NCBI RefSeq assembly: GCF_016583575.1
Contig: NZ_NRRG01000039.1
Span: 1-49,821, forward strand
From: Thiocystis violacea
GTDB taxonomy: Bacteria > Pseudomonadota > Gammaproteobacteria > Chromatiales > Chromatiaceae
Direction of reading: 5' to 3'
Length of the DNA: 49,821 nt
Both the position numbers and the translations under genes were made by a program. Shown piece by piece: positions 34,930 to 43,355 of the stretch. The notes beneath the pieces are model-generated. The model searched no databases, was not told the origin of the DNA, and was given only the letters and a program-made list of their open reading frames with translations. Within the stretch, counting starts at the first letter, position 1, and each line of letters opens with the position of its first letter.

Positions 34930-36963
34930 ATGCCCAATCCCCTGATCGATCAAGCCGGCCTTCCGGCCTTTCACCTCATCCGACCCGAGCATGTCGAGCC
35001 CGCCATCAATGCCAGTCTGGCGGCCTGTCGCGAGACGATCGAGCGGCTGACCCAGGAGATCGCGCTGCCGACCTGGGAGAATTTCATCGAGCCGATCGAT
35101 GAAATGGACGACCGGCTCAATCGAACCTGGTCGCCGGTCGGGCATCTGAACGGCGTGCTCAACAGCGATGAGCTGCGCGCGGCCTACAACGCCTGCCTGC
35201 CCAAATTGAGCGACTATGGCACCGAGGTGGGCCAGAACGAGGCGCTCTTTCGCGCCTATCAGGCGGTCGCGGCCCTGGAACACCTGGATGGAGCGCAGCG
35301 CCGGCTGCTGGACAACGCCTTGCGCGATTTCCATCTCTCGGGCGTCGACCTCCCACCCGCGCAAAAGGCCCGCTACAAGGAGATCAGCCAGGAACTCTCC
35401 CAGCTCACCAGCAAATATTCCGAGAACGTCCTGGACGCCACCAACGCCTGGAGCAAGCTGATCGAGGATCCCGCGCGCCTGGAGGGACTTCCCGAGTCGG
35501 CACGCGCCCTGGCGCGCCAGAACGCCGCACAGCAGGTTAAGGACGGCTGGCTTTTCACCCTGGACATGCCCTATTACCTGCCGGTCATGACCTACGCGGA
35601 TGACCGGGACTTCCGTTTCGAGATGTACGAAGCCTACGGGACACGCGCCTCGGATCAGGGCCCTCATGCCGGACGCTGGGACAATAGCGAGATCATGGAG
35701 CGCATCCTGGCGCTGCGTCACGAACTGGCCCAATTGCTCGGGTTCGCCCATTTCGCCGAACGCTCGCTGGCGACCAAGATGGCCCGCGCTCCCGAGGATG
35801 TGCTGAATTTCCTCAACGATCTGGCCGATCGCTCGGTGACGCAGGCGCGCCAGGAACTGGCGGAGCTGGAGGCATTCGCCCGCGAGCACCATGGCGCGGA
35901 CAGCCTGTCTCCCTGGGACATCGGCTATTACGCGGAGAAACTCCGCGTCCATCGTTACCAGATCAGCCAGGAGGAACTGCGCCCCTACTTCCCGGTCTCG
36001 CGCGTTCTCTCGGGGCTGTTCGGCGTGGTGGAGCGGCTGTTCGGGATCCAGATCCAGGAGGTCGAGCCGTTCGACACCTATCATCCGGACGTGCGTTTCT
36101 TCGAGATCCGCGACCTGCTCAGCGGCGCGCTGCGCGGCCAGTTCTATCTCGACCCCTTCGCGCGCCAGAACAAGCGCGGCGGGGCCTGGATGGATGTCTG
36201 CGCCAACCGCATGCACACCATCCGCTGCGATCAGATCCCGGTCGCCTATCTGGTGTGCAACTTCACGCCCCCGGTCGGCAACACGCCGTCCCTGCTCACG
36301 CACAACGAGGTCACGACCCTGTTCCACGAGTTCGGCCATGGGCTGCATCACATGCTGACCAAGGTCGACTATCCGGGCGTGGCCGGAATCAATGGGGTAC
36401 CCTGGGACGCGGTGGAACTGCCCAGCCAGTTCATGGAGAACTGGTGTTGGGAGCGCGAGTCGCTGGATCTGTTCGCCGCCCACTGGGAGAGCGGCCGGCC
36501 GCTGCCGGAGGATCTCTACCAGCGCATGATCGCGGCCAGGAACTTCCAGTCCGCCATGGGGATGGTCCGCCAACTGGAGTTCGCCCTGTTCGATTTCCGT
36601 CTCCATCTGGAGTACGACCCGGCGCGCGGCGGGCGCGTTTACGAGATCATCGAGGAGGTGCGCGACCAGGTCGCCGTGATCCGTCCGCCGGCCTTCAACC
36701 GCTTCGCCCATGGTTTCGCGCACATCTTCGCGGGCGGCTACGCGGCCGGCTATTACAGCTACAAATGGGCGGAGGTGTTGTCCGCCGATGCCTTCTCGCT
36801 GTTCGAGGAAAAGGGCGTGTTCGACGCCGAGACCGGGCGCTCCTTCCTGGAGAATATCCTGGAGAAAGGCGGATCGGAGGACGCCATGACCCTCTTCGTC
36901 AACTTCCGCGGACGCGAACCCAATACCGACGCGCTGCTGCGTCATTCGGGTATTGCCGCTTGA
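34930..36963 (+). CDS. prlC: Oligopeptidase A (M3 metallopeptidase)
   Basis: A 677-aa cytoplasmic zinc peptidase that degrades short peptides, including cleaved signal peptides. The zinc site is HEFGH (His466, Glu467, His470) with the third ligand Glu496 in DAVELPSQ. Length and the all-helical pattern match PrlC/OpdA. Its TGA stop overlaps the TTG start of ubiD, so the two genes are translationally linked. Confidence 0.96.
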   Translation: MPNPLIDQAGLPAFHLIRPEHVEPAINASLAACRETIERLTQEIALPTWENFIEPIDEMDDRLNRTWSPVGHLNGVLNSDELRAAYNACLPKLSDYGTEVGQNEALFRAYQAVAALEHLDGAQRRLLDNALRDFHLSGVDLPPAQKARYKEISQELSQLTSKYSENVLDATNAWSKLIEDPARLEGLPESARALARQNAAQQVKDGWLFTLDMPYYLPVMTYADDRDFRFEMYEAYGTRASDQGPHAGRWDNSEIMERILALRHELAQLLGFAHFAERSLATKMARAPEDVLNFLNDLADRSVTQARQELAELEAFAREHHGADSLSPWDIGYYAEKLRVHRYQISQEELRPYFPVSRVLSGLFGVVERLFGIQIQEVEPFDTYHPDVRFFEIRDLLSGALRGQFYLDPFARQNKRGGAWMDVCANRMHTIRCDQIPVAYLVCNFTPPVGNTPSLLTHNEVTTLFHEFGHGLHHMLTKVDYPGVAGINGVPWDAVELPSQFMENWCWERESLDLFAAHWESGRPLPEDLYQRMIAARNFQSAMGMVRQLEFALFDFRLHLEYDPARGGRVYEIIEEVRDQVAVIRPPAFNRFAHGFAHIFAGGYAAGYYSYKWAEVLSADAFSLFEEKGVFDAETGRSFLENILEKGGSEDAMTLFVNFRGREPNTDALLRHSGIAA

Positions 36964-38441
36964 AATACAGAGACCTGCGCGATTTCATCGACCAGCTCGA
37001 ACAACGCGGCGAATTGCAGCGTGTCCAGGTCGAGGTCGATCCCTATCTGGAAGTCACCGAGATCTGCGACCGCACCCTGCGCGCGGGCGGTCCGGCTCTT
37101 TTGTTCGAGCGACCCAAGGGGTCCGATATCCCGCTGCTGGGCAACCTCTTCGGCACGCCCAAGCGGGTCGCGCTCGGCATGGGCGAGGAGTCGGTCGAGG
37201 CGTTGCGCGAAGTCGGCCGATTGCTGGCCTTTCTCAAGGAGCCGGATCCGCCGAGGGGGATGAAGCAGGCGTGGGAGACCCTGCCGATCTTCAAGAAGGT
37301 GCTCGACATGGCCCCCAAGGTGCGGCGTCACGCCCCCTGCCAGGAGTTCTCCTTCGGCGGCTCGGAAGTCGATCTCGGGCGGCTGCCGATCCAGCATTGC
37401 TGGCCGGGCGACGCCGGCCGGCTCATCACTTGGGGTCTGGTGATCACGCGCGGCCCTGAGAAGCCTCGCCAGAACCTGGGCATCTATCGGATGCAGGTGC
37501 TCGGGCGCAACCGGGTCATCATGCGCTGGCTCTCGCATCGGGGCGGGGCGCTCGATTTCCGCGACTGGACGCTCGCCCATCCGGGGAAGCCCTTCCCGGT
37601 GGCGGTGGCCCTGGGGGCCGATCCGGCCACCATCCTCGGCGCCGTCACGCCCATTCCGGACAGCCTGTCGGAATACGCCTTCGCCGGCCTCTTGCGCGGC
37701 AGCCGGACCGAGCTGGCGGCCTGTCTGGAGTCCGACCTGCAAGTCCCGGCCAGCGCCGAGATCGTACTGGAGGGCCATATCCATCCGGACGACATGGCCC
37801 CCGAAGGCCCCTTCGGCGACCACACGGGTTATTACAACGAGGTCGACCGATTCCCGGTCTTCACCATCGATCGCCTCACCCACCGCCGGCATCCCATCTA
37901 CCACAGCACCTACACCGGACGTCCGCCCGACGAGCCGGCGGTGCTGGGCGTGGCCCTGAACGAGGTCTTCGTCCCCATCCTGCGCAAGCAGTTTCCGGAG
38001 ATCCAGGACTTCTATCTGCCGCCCGAGGGCTGTTCCTATCGTCTCGCCGTGGTGAGCATCAAGAAGCAATATCCGGGACATGCCAAGCGGGTGATGATGG
38101 GCGTCTGGTCCTTTCTGCGTCAGTTCATGTACACCAAGTTCGTCATCGTGGTGGACGAGGATGTGAACACGCGCGATTGGAAGGACGTCATCTGGGCCAT
38201 GACCACGCGCATGGATCCGGCGCGCGATAGCCTCTTGATCGAGAACACGCCGATCGATTATCTGGATTTCGCCTCGCCGGTCTCCGGACTGGGTTCCAAG
38301 ATTGGGTTCGACGCCACCAACAAGTGGCCGGGCGAGACGACGCGTGAGTGGGGTCAGCCGATTCGCATGGACGAGGAGGTTCGCGAGCGGGTCGATCGTG
38401 TCTGGGCGGATTTGGGAATTCGATTGCCTGGCCAGTCTTGA
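36960..38441 (+). CDS. ubiD: UbiD-type 4-hydroxy-3-polyprenylbenzoate decarboxylase
   Basis: A 493-aa prenylated-FMN-dependent decarboxylase of ubiquinone biosynthesis. The protein starts at TTG 36960 as [10 protein letters not shown], matching the E. coli family start; the overlapping frame upstream is a shadow of prlC. Strong motifs are [45 protein letters not shown] and [18 protein letters not shown]. The rare TTG start and overlap (TTGA) with prlC suggest re-initiation and low expression. UbiX, which makes its cofactor, is not in the window. Confidence 0.96.
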   Translation: MKYRDLRDFIDQLEQRGELQRVQVEVDPYLEVTEICDRTLRAGGPALLFERPKGSDIPLLGNLFGTPKRVALGMGEESVEALREVGRLLAFLKEPDPPRGMKQAWETLPIFKKVLDMAPKVRRHAPCQEFSFGGSEVDLGRLPIQHCWPGDAGRLITWGLVITRGPEKPRQNLGIYRMQVLGRNRVIMRWLSHRGGALDFRDWTLAHPGKPFPVAVALGADPATILGAVTPIPDSLSEYAFAGLLRGSRTELAACLESDLQVPASAEIVLEGHIHPDDMAPEGPFGDHTGYYNEVDRFPVFTIDRLTHRRHPIYHSTYTGRPPDEPAVLGVALNEVFVPILRKQFPEIQDFYLPPEGCSYRLAVVSIKKQYPGHAKRVMMGVWSFLRQFMYTKFVIVVDEDVNTRDWKDVIWAMTTRMDPARDSLLIENTPIDYLDFASPVSGLGSKIGFDATNKWPGETTREWGQPIRMDEEVRERVDRVWADLGIRLPGQS

Positions 38442-38476
38442 GGGAAGCGCCGCCTCATCGCGCCTCGGAGTCGATC

Positions 38477-38497
38477 CCGGCCCCGCCGTGGGGCCGG
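38477..38497. terminator. Hairpin between convergent ubiD and the RRM gene
   Basis: CCGGCCCC (38477-38484) pairs perfectly with GGGGCCGG (38490-38497) around a 5-base loop. It lies between two convergent stop codons, so it could serve both. There is no T tract. Confidence 0.5.
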
Positions 38498-38515
38498 CCA
38501 CTCAGCCAGTCGCCA

Positions 38516-38806
38516 TCAATAGCGACCGCCACTACCACCCCCGCCACCGCCCCGTGGCCGTTCGGCGCGCGGACGCGCCTCGTTGACCGTCAGTTTACGG
38601 CCCTTCATGTCCATCTCGTTCAACGCCTTGATCGCCGCGTCGGCATCGGAGTTGTTGGGCATGTCCACGAAGCCGAATCCCTTCGACTGGCCGGAGAACT
38701 TGTCCTTGATCACCTCCGCGGCGGCCAAGTCTCCGAAGTCGCCGAATAGGCTCCGCAGATCTTCGTCCGTCACGCTATAGGGTAAGTTGCCTACGTAGAT
38801 CCTCAT
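38516..38806 (-). CDS. RRM RNA-binding protein with glycine-rich tail
   Basis: A 96-aa protein: one RNA-recognition motif (RNP2 IYVGNL, RNP1 KGFGFVDM) and a short glycine-rich tail ending GGSGGRY. This is the bacterial Rbp type known in cyanobacteria and many proteobacteria, often cold-induced. It is monocistronic with a long empty region upstream, which may hold an extended leader of the sort seen before cold-shock genes (inference). Confidence 0.93.
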   Translation of the reverse strand: MRIYVGNLPYSVTDEDLRSLFGDFGDLAAAEVIKDKFSGQSKGFGFVDMPNNSDADAAIKALNEMDMKGRKLTVNEARPRAERPRGGGGGGSGGRY

Positions 38807-39392
38807 CTCTGTCTCTCGCGCTCGTCATGTGTGTCGATCGAAGCGAATGCCGTCGAGGGCCAACACACAAGCGGACTCGACAGCGGATGAAACAAGCCCG
38901 GCAACGGATCGCGGGATACCGGGACGGACGCGAGCGCCTCGGAGACAGGTGGAGATTCAGCGAGTCGGAAACGCCGAAACCAGATGGGGAGTGAAGGCTT
39001 GGGAAGGCGACCAGATCCGCGACACCAGACACAAGCCTTCGTTTGGCTCGGCGGACGATTGGGCGGGCTCGGATCCCAAGGACAAACCCCGGAAGGATCC
39101 GGAGTGACAATGGCACTGAAGGCTCGCTTGAACTGTCTGGAAATCCTGGCCAAGGCCGCGATTAGGTCTGAGGAAAAACTAGTGGATGCGCGCCCGTGCG
39201 TCAACCATGCCACGATAAAAAACCGGATGATTCGGACGGCTATTGTGGGGTCTTGGTCAGGATCGCGGGCCACCTGAATCGAGCCTGGAATCGTAGAGCG
39301 GCACTCGGCGACTCCAGGAAACCCCGACGATCACGCGCGGCCATCCCTGGCGCTACGACGGACGACCCGCGAACCGGGCCTTATCGCGCCCA
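38807..39392. other. 586-bp region without a supported gene
   Basis: Upstream of the RRM gene. Open frames run on both strands (for example 38803-39273 minus) but their products are Ser/Pro/Arg-rich and lack ribosome sites, so I treat them as chance. It may carry the promoter and a long 5' leader of the RRM gene. No recognisable RNA family was found by reading. Confidence 0.4.
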
Positions 39393-39620
39393 TCAGTCGA
39401 TATGGCCCTTCTCATGCTGATCGTAGAGATAGCCGCTCAGGGCGCCAACCCCGGCCCCGATCAGGGCGCCCTTGCCCGCGTTCGCGCCCACGGAGCCGAT
39501 CAGGGCACCGCCCGCCGCCCCCATTGCCGCGCCGCTCGCGGCGCGACTGCCGGTGGTGGTTCCACACCCGGCGAGCGCCAGGCTCGCCAGCATGGCCAGG
39601 GTAAATGTCATGGTTTTCAT
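39393..39620 (-). CDS. Glycine-zipper lipoprotein
   Basis: A 75-aa lipoprotein: the signal segment ends LALAGC (Cys19). The mature part is a glycine-zipper (GAAMGAAGGALIGSV and GALIGAGVGALSGYL) with a short charged tail. Such proteins resemble the 17-kDa antigen/OmpA-like glycine-zipper group and sit at the inner face of the outer membrane. GGAG lies 5-6 bases before the ATG, at the very end of a 111-bp leader that is repeated identically in front of the next gene upstream. Confidence 0.85.
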   Translation of the reverse strand: MKTMTFTLAMLASLALAGCGTTTGSRAASGAAMGAAGGALIGSVGANAGKGALIGAGVGALSGYLYDQHEKGHID

Positions 39621-39728
39621 CGAAATCTCCAGGTTGAAACCTCCCCCTTCAGGGGGATCATGCCGCACGGGAGAGGCGTAACCTCTTCCGTGCCGTATCG
39701 CCCGGCTTGGCCGGGCGTGGATTGAAAC
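39618..39728 (-). repeat. 111-bp structured leader, copy 1, with CRISPR-repeat-like unit
   Basis: Identical over 111 bp to 40201-40311, from the first codon of the gene upstream. In minus-strand RNA order it carries four elements. First comes a GTTTCAATCCACG-type unit with an 8-bp stem (39699-39706 with 39710-39717). Next is a 12-bp stem with one mismatch (39665-39676 with 39682-39693). Then come a 6-bp stem closed by a UGAA loop (42-47 with 52-57 of the 39600s) and a small AGGTT/AACCT stem that abuts the GGAG ribosome site. It looks like a folded regulatory leader. Confidence 0.85.
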
Positions 39729-39752
39729 TCCTCGATGTCTTGTGCGACCCTC

Positions 39753-39774
39753 GGGCGAGCGTCGCGTCTCGCCC
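39753..39774 (-). terminator. Weak hairpin after the Rap1a/Tai-like gene
   Basis: GGGCGAG (39753-39759) pairs with CTCGCCC (39768-39774). It lies between the upstream gene's stop and the copy-1 leader on the minus strand. No U tract follows, so only weak support for termination. Confidence 0.35.
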
Positions 39775-39807
39775 CTGCCTTTTGGAGTCGGACGCGAACC
39801 GCTCGGT

Positions 39808-40203
39808 TCACTTCCGACAGGGGTACTTGGCGGCGAGTGACCGGACCAGCCCGACCACGGGCTGCTCGCCCATGAGTTTCGAGTCCCCGGAATGCGCGTT
39901 GGCCCATTCGATGAACGCCTGCTTCCCCTCCTCGATGGTCGCGCCCTTCGGATAACAGACGAGCCGCTTGAGCTTCTTGCGCGCGCTGACCTCGTCGTGA
40001 TACTGCACGGTGGCCTCGATGAAGGCGCGGCAGGCCTGATTGGCGACCGGGAAGCCGGCCGCGTCCTCGGGCAAGGTGCAGATTTCGTAGAGATTGACCG
40101 TGGTGTCGAAACGGAACGCGGCCTCGTTCGTGGCGCCGGCGCCCAGGCTGGCGAGCCCCCCGGCACAGGCGAGGGCAAAAAGGAGGGTAGGCTTGGTCTT
40201 CAT
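39808..40203 (-). CDS. Rap1a/Tai-type small exported protein
   Basis: A 131-aa protein with a signal peptide (about residues 1-24). The compact mature domain has four cysteines (Cys42, Cys58, Cys83, Cys129) placed as in the Rap1a/Tai immunity-protein family, with the closing AAKYPC motif. Family members include type VI secretion immunity proteins, but many are orphans of unknown role. No effector or T6SS gene is nearby. ATG 40203 follows the second copy of the 111-bp leader and shares the MKT start with the neighbouring lipoprotein. Confidence 0.78.
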   Translation of the reverse strand: MKTKPTLLFALACAGGLASLGAGATNEAAFRFDTTVNLYEICTLPEDAAGFPVANQACRAFIEATVQYHDEVSARKKLKRLVCYPKGATIEEGKQAFIEWANAHSGDSKLMGEQPVVGLVRSLAAKYPCRK

Positions 40204-40311
40204 CGAAATCTCCAGGTTGAAACCTCCCCCTTCAGGGGGATCATGCCGCACGGGAGAGGCGTAACCTCTTCCGTGCCGTATCGCCCGGCTTGGCCGGGCG
40301 TGGATTGAAAC
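40201..40311 (-). repeat. 111-bp structured leader, copy 2, with CRISPR-repeat-like unit
   Basis: Exact copy of 39618-39728, offset 583 bp, in front of the Rap1a/Tai-like gene. The identity begins at the start codon and stops sharply at the GTTTCAA end. The surrounding sequence and the two coding regions are unrelated beyond the first codons. The CRISPR-like 34-bp unit is 40278-40311 (39695-39728 in copy 1). Confidence 0.85.
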
Positions 40312-40407
40312 ATGGTGACGAAATGGCGCCCATGGCGCACGACGGATACTTCTTCTTCCTCGGGTCGAACACATCCAAGATGGGTAGCGCCCCAATCGAT
40401 AGGATGT

Positions 40408-40476
40408 CGTGGGAGCGGCTTCTAGCCGCGATGGGCGCCGACGCGAGGTTTTTCGCGGCGGCAAGCCGCTCCCACG
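40408..40476. repeat. REP-like palindrome (GTGGGAGCGGCTT)
   Basis: A 14-bp perfect inverted repeat (40408-40421 with 40463-40476) encloses a GC-rich centre. The motif GTGGGAGCGGCTT with its complement is a common REP-type sequence in gammaproteobacteria. It lies in the gap between the Rap1a-like gene and the SDR gene. Confidence 0.8.
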
Positions 40477-40534
40477 GGTAGGCTCGTTTGTCGTCATCCT
40501 ACGAATCGAGGCAATACCCACCTAACCACTCGCT

Positions 40535-41398
40535 TCAGATCGCCTGTCGCAACCCCTCGGCCAAGGTCGGGTAACGCAATTCAACGCCCAGTTCCTCAAG
40601 CAGCCTCCGATTGGAAAGGCGGCGCGACTCGCTCATGTAACTCATCATGCCGGCCGACAGATGTTCGGCGGCCTCGGCCATCGAGATCAGCGGCGGTGGC
40701 GGCAGTCCGGCCACCTTCGCGAGTTGGAGGAAATAGTCGGTCATGGTGCTGGGGTGGCCATCGCTGACGTTGAAGATAGCGCCATTCGCTCCGCGTTCCA
40801 TGGCCGCGACGCCGATACCGACCAGGTCGTCCACATGGATCCGGTTACTGTAGGGCGACTCCTCGGGCCGCACCAGGGGCTCGCCGCGACGCAGACGCTC
40901 CAGCGGCAGGCGCCCCGGCCCATAGATACCGGAGACCCGCAAAACGACCAGCTCGCCCCCAGTCTCGCGGCTCCACCGACGCAGACTTTCCTCCGCGTCC
41001 AGGCGACGAAGGGAGCGAGCGACCGTCGGACGTGTCGGCCAATCCTCGTCGATCCAGGCGCCCCCGCAGTCGCCGTAAACGCCCGTGGTGCTCACGTAAA
41101 GGATGCGTCGAGGATGCCCGGCTTGCGCGAAGGAGGCGACCAGCCGCCGGGTCAGGAGATCCTCGGTTCCCTGATCGCTCGGCGGCGCCAGATGGAAGAG
41201 TCCGACGCCCGCCAGCGAACGGGCAACGGGCTCGCAACCGTTCAGATCATGGCGAAGCCCCGGAATGCCGGCGGCGGCCAGGCGCTCCAGCCCGCCCTGG
41301 CTCCGGACCAGCCCGGTGACCGGCGCGCCGAGATCGAGGTATTGGCGCGCCAGCCGCGTGCCCACATATCCGCAGCCGGCGATAATGATTTCGTTCAT
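40535..41398 (-). CDS. SDR-family NAD(P)-dependent oxidoreductase/epimerase
   Basis: A 287-aa extended short-chain dehydrogenase. The nucleotide motif AGCGYVGTRLA at the N-terminus, YVSTTGVYGD for the active-site region, and SGIYGPGRLP are visible. It resembles the YeeZ-like group of nucleoside-diphosphate-sugar epimerase relatives; the substrate is not known. ATG 41398 is chosen because the Rossmann motif follows directly; the frame extends upstream to 41470 without family sequence. It is divergent from the flavin reductase gene. Confidence 0.88.
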   Translation of the reverse strand: MNEIIIAGCGYVGTRLARQYLDLGAPVTGLVRSQGGLERLAAAGIPGLRHDLNGCEPVARSLAGVGLFHLAPPSDQGTEDLLTRRLVASFAQAGHPRRILYVSTTGVYGDCGGAWIDEDWPTRPTVARSLRRLDAEESLRRWSRETGGELVVLRVSGIYGPGRLPLERLRRGEPLVRPEESPYSNRIHVDDLVGIGVAAMERGANGAIFNVSDGHPSTMTDYFLQLAKVAGLPPPPLISMAEAAEHLSAGMMSYMSESRRLSNRRLLEELGVELRYPTLAEGLRQAI

Positions 41399-41478
41399 GC
41401 GCTCCAACCGTCCTCTCTGTTCAACCCCTCGGATGCGGACACTATCCGAGACCTGCCGGCCACTTTGCAAGGAGTCAA

Positions 41479-42498
41479 ATGAGTTTCAAGATCCAGATCC
41501 TTCCCGGAGAACGCGCCTTCGAGGCCAACCCCAACGAAACCCTGCTCGATGCCGCGCTGCGTCAAGGCATCGACCTACCGCACGGCTGTCGCAACGGTCG
41601 CTGCGGCTCCTGCATCGTTAAGCTCCAGCGCGGCGACATCTCCTATCCGAGCGGCCTCATCGAGGCCCTGGAGGGAAAGCCCGCTGGCACCTGTCTGACC
41701 TGCCAGGCGGTCGCCCACTCCGACCTCGCCATCGAGATCCCACCACGCCAAAGAGCCAGCGAGATCGAGGTCCGCACCCTGCCCTGTCGGCTGGAGCGCA
41801 AGGAGCCCCTCAACCAAGAGGTGATGCGACTTTGGCTGAAGCCGCCGGAACAGCAGCCGTTCGAGTTTCTCGCGGGGCAATATCTCTCGCTCCTCCTGCC
41901 AGACGGGCGCGAAGGGGCCTACTCCATCGCCAGCCCACCGCACGAGAAGGCCCTCATCGAACTGCATATCCGCCGCGCCCCGGAGAGCGATTTTGCCCGA
42001 TTTCTCTGCGATGGGTTGGCGGAACGGAGCATCCTGAGCATTCGCGGCCCATTGGGGAGCGCCCATCTGCGCGAGGACTCCGAACGCCCCTTGATCCTGG
42101 TGGGCGGGGGCACCGGCTTCGCTCCGCTCAAGAGCCTGATCGAGCACGCGATCCACATCGGTCTCGCGCGGCCGATCGAACTCTATTGGGGCGTGAAGGC
42201 GCGCCGCGACCTCTATCTCGCCGACCGGCCCGCGCGCTGGACGGATCAGCTCGACGACTTCCGCTTCACGCCGGTCCTATCGGATCCGGATCCCGACTGG
42301 TCCGGGCGCATCGGACTGGTTCACGAGGCCGTCATCGAGGACCACCCGGATCTTGGCGGATTCGCGATCTATCTCAGCGGTCCGCCGGCGATGGCCAAGG
42401 CGGCGCGCGCCGCCTTCGCATCACGCGGAGCGGAGCGCGACCAGATGTTCTCCGACGCCTTCACCGGGGGCTCGGACGACGACTGGGGCGGGATCTAG
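41479..42498 (+). CDS. 2Fe-2S ferredoxin/flavin reductase (CDP-6-deoxy-glucoseen reductase-like)
   Basis: A 339-aa single-chain electron-transfer protein. An N-terminal plant-type 2Fe-2S domain has CRNGRCGSC and CLTC. An FAD-binding domain follows (AYSIASPP), then an NAD-binding domain (LVGGGTGFAPLKSL, YLSGPPAM). AAGGAG before ATG 41479 sets the start. Database names for the family refer to deoxysugar reductases, but in gammaproteobacteria such genes often stand near ubiD and act as general reductases. Here ubiD is 3 kb away. The electron acceptor is unknown. Confidence 0.88.
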   Translation: MSFKIQILPGERAFEANPNETLLDAALRQGIDLPHGCRNGRCGSCIVKLQRGDISYPSGLIEALEGKPAGTCLTCQAVAHSDLAIEIPPRQRASEIEVRTLPCRLERKEPLNQEVMRLWLKPPEQQPFEFLAGQYLSLLLPDGREGAYSIASPPHEKALIELHIRRAPESDFARFLCDGLAERSILSIRGPLGSAHLREDSERPLILVGGGTGFAPLKSLIEHAIHIGLARPIELYWGVKARRDLYLADRPARWTDQLDDFRFTPVLSDPDPDWSGRIGLVHEAVIEDHPDLGGFAIYLSGPPAMAKAARAAFASRGAERDQMFSDAFTGGSDDDWGGI

Positions 42499-42707
42499 GC
42501 AGGAATTCGCCCGTCCGGCATACTGGGCTGGGTGGCCTGGCCATGAAATCGATAGGCCCCGTGCGCCCGCCAACCTTGAACGCCGTCTCATACAGCCCCC
42601 GACGGGATGGCTCCAGCATAGAGGCGTAAGGGAGAGCCCCTCATCGAACTTGATCGTCCTCGATCGGCGTCACGGGCGCCTGTCTCAGTCCATTAGGGAA
42701 TCGACCG

Positions 42708-43355
42708 ATGCACCCTGTCTTTCGCGCCCTCGTCATCGGCTTGCTGGCCATGCTGACGACGGCCTGCTCAACCGGTCCGGTCTCCTCGATCTGGACCGAT
42801 CCCGGCCATACGCCCACGCGCTACCATCGAGTGGTGGTCTTCGGCGTTACCAACAGCCCCAAGGTGCGGCGCGCCTACGAGGACAATTTCGTCGAACGCT
42901 TGCGGGCGCTTGGCGTGAGCGCCACGCCGGGACACCGGCTAGTGTCCGACGCCAATCTGCGCCTGCTGGTGAGGCTGACTGAGGGCTACTCCCGCGCCGA
43001 CGCCGACGCGGTCATCATCACCCATCTGATCACGGACGCACCGCCCGATGGCCAACCAGCGTCGCGCTTGGGCGCCATTCCCGATCACTATCGAAATCTG
43101 GTGCCTTATTTCAGCCAGGTCTACGAGGAGGTCTGCGAACCCGGTTACTACAAGGACGCCAAGGCCCTACGGCTGGAAACCAATCTCTATGACGCCAAGC
43201 GGGAACGCCTGGTCTGGTCGGGGCGCTCACGGCCGCTCGACACCAATTCGGAGCAGACCACCATCAGCCAGGTGATCGAGGATGTCATCACCCAGATGGC
43301 CATGGACGGCTACCTGCCCAATCCGTCAGCGGGATCCGGCCAGATCGCTCAGTGA
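42708..43355 (+). CDS. Conserved lipoprotein of unknown function
   Basis: A 215-aa lipoprotein: the hydrophobic leader ends with LTTAC (Cys20). The mature domain has VVVFGVTNSPKVRRAYEDNF and alternating strands and helices, plus a C-terminal LVWSGRS motif reminiscent of DUF4136-type lipoproteins. Its 3' end overlaps the convergent hemD gene by 30 bp. Function unknown; it is probably outer-membrane associated. Confidence 0.82.
   Translation: MHPVFRALVIGLLAMLTTACSTGPVSSIWTDPGHTPTRYHRVVVFGVTNSPKVRRAYEDNFVERLRALGVSATPGHRLVSDANLRLLVRLTEGYSRADADAVIITHLITDAPPDGQPASRLGAIPDHYRNLVPYFSQVYEEVCEPGYYKDAKALRLETNLYDAKRERLVWSGRSRPLDTNSEQTTISQVIEDVITQMAMDGYLPNPSAGSGQIAQ

Noticed and set aside
34651-36945. Minus-strand frame of 764 codons opposite prlC
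   Set aside because: Shadow of prlC. The opposite strand encodes an intact M3 peptidase with a zinc motif.
38803-39273. Minus-strand frame of 156 codons upstream of the RRM gene
   Set aside because: Ser/Pro/Arg-rich product without family similarity or ribosome site; it overlaps the RRM gene's own start region.
39393-40178. Long upstream extension of the glycine-zipper lipoprotein frame
   Set aside because: The upstream part translates the folded leader and the Rap1a/Tai-like gene in another frame. The real start with ribosome site and signal peptide is 39620.
39618-40311. A CRISPR array
   Set aside because: Only one repeat-like unit per copy, 583 bp apart with genes between, so there are no spacers. 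Recorded instead as solitary CRISPR-repeat-like units.
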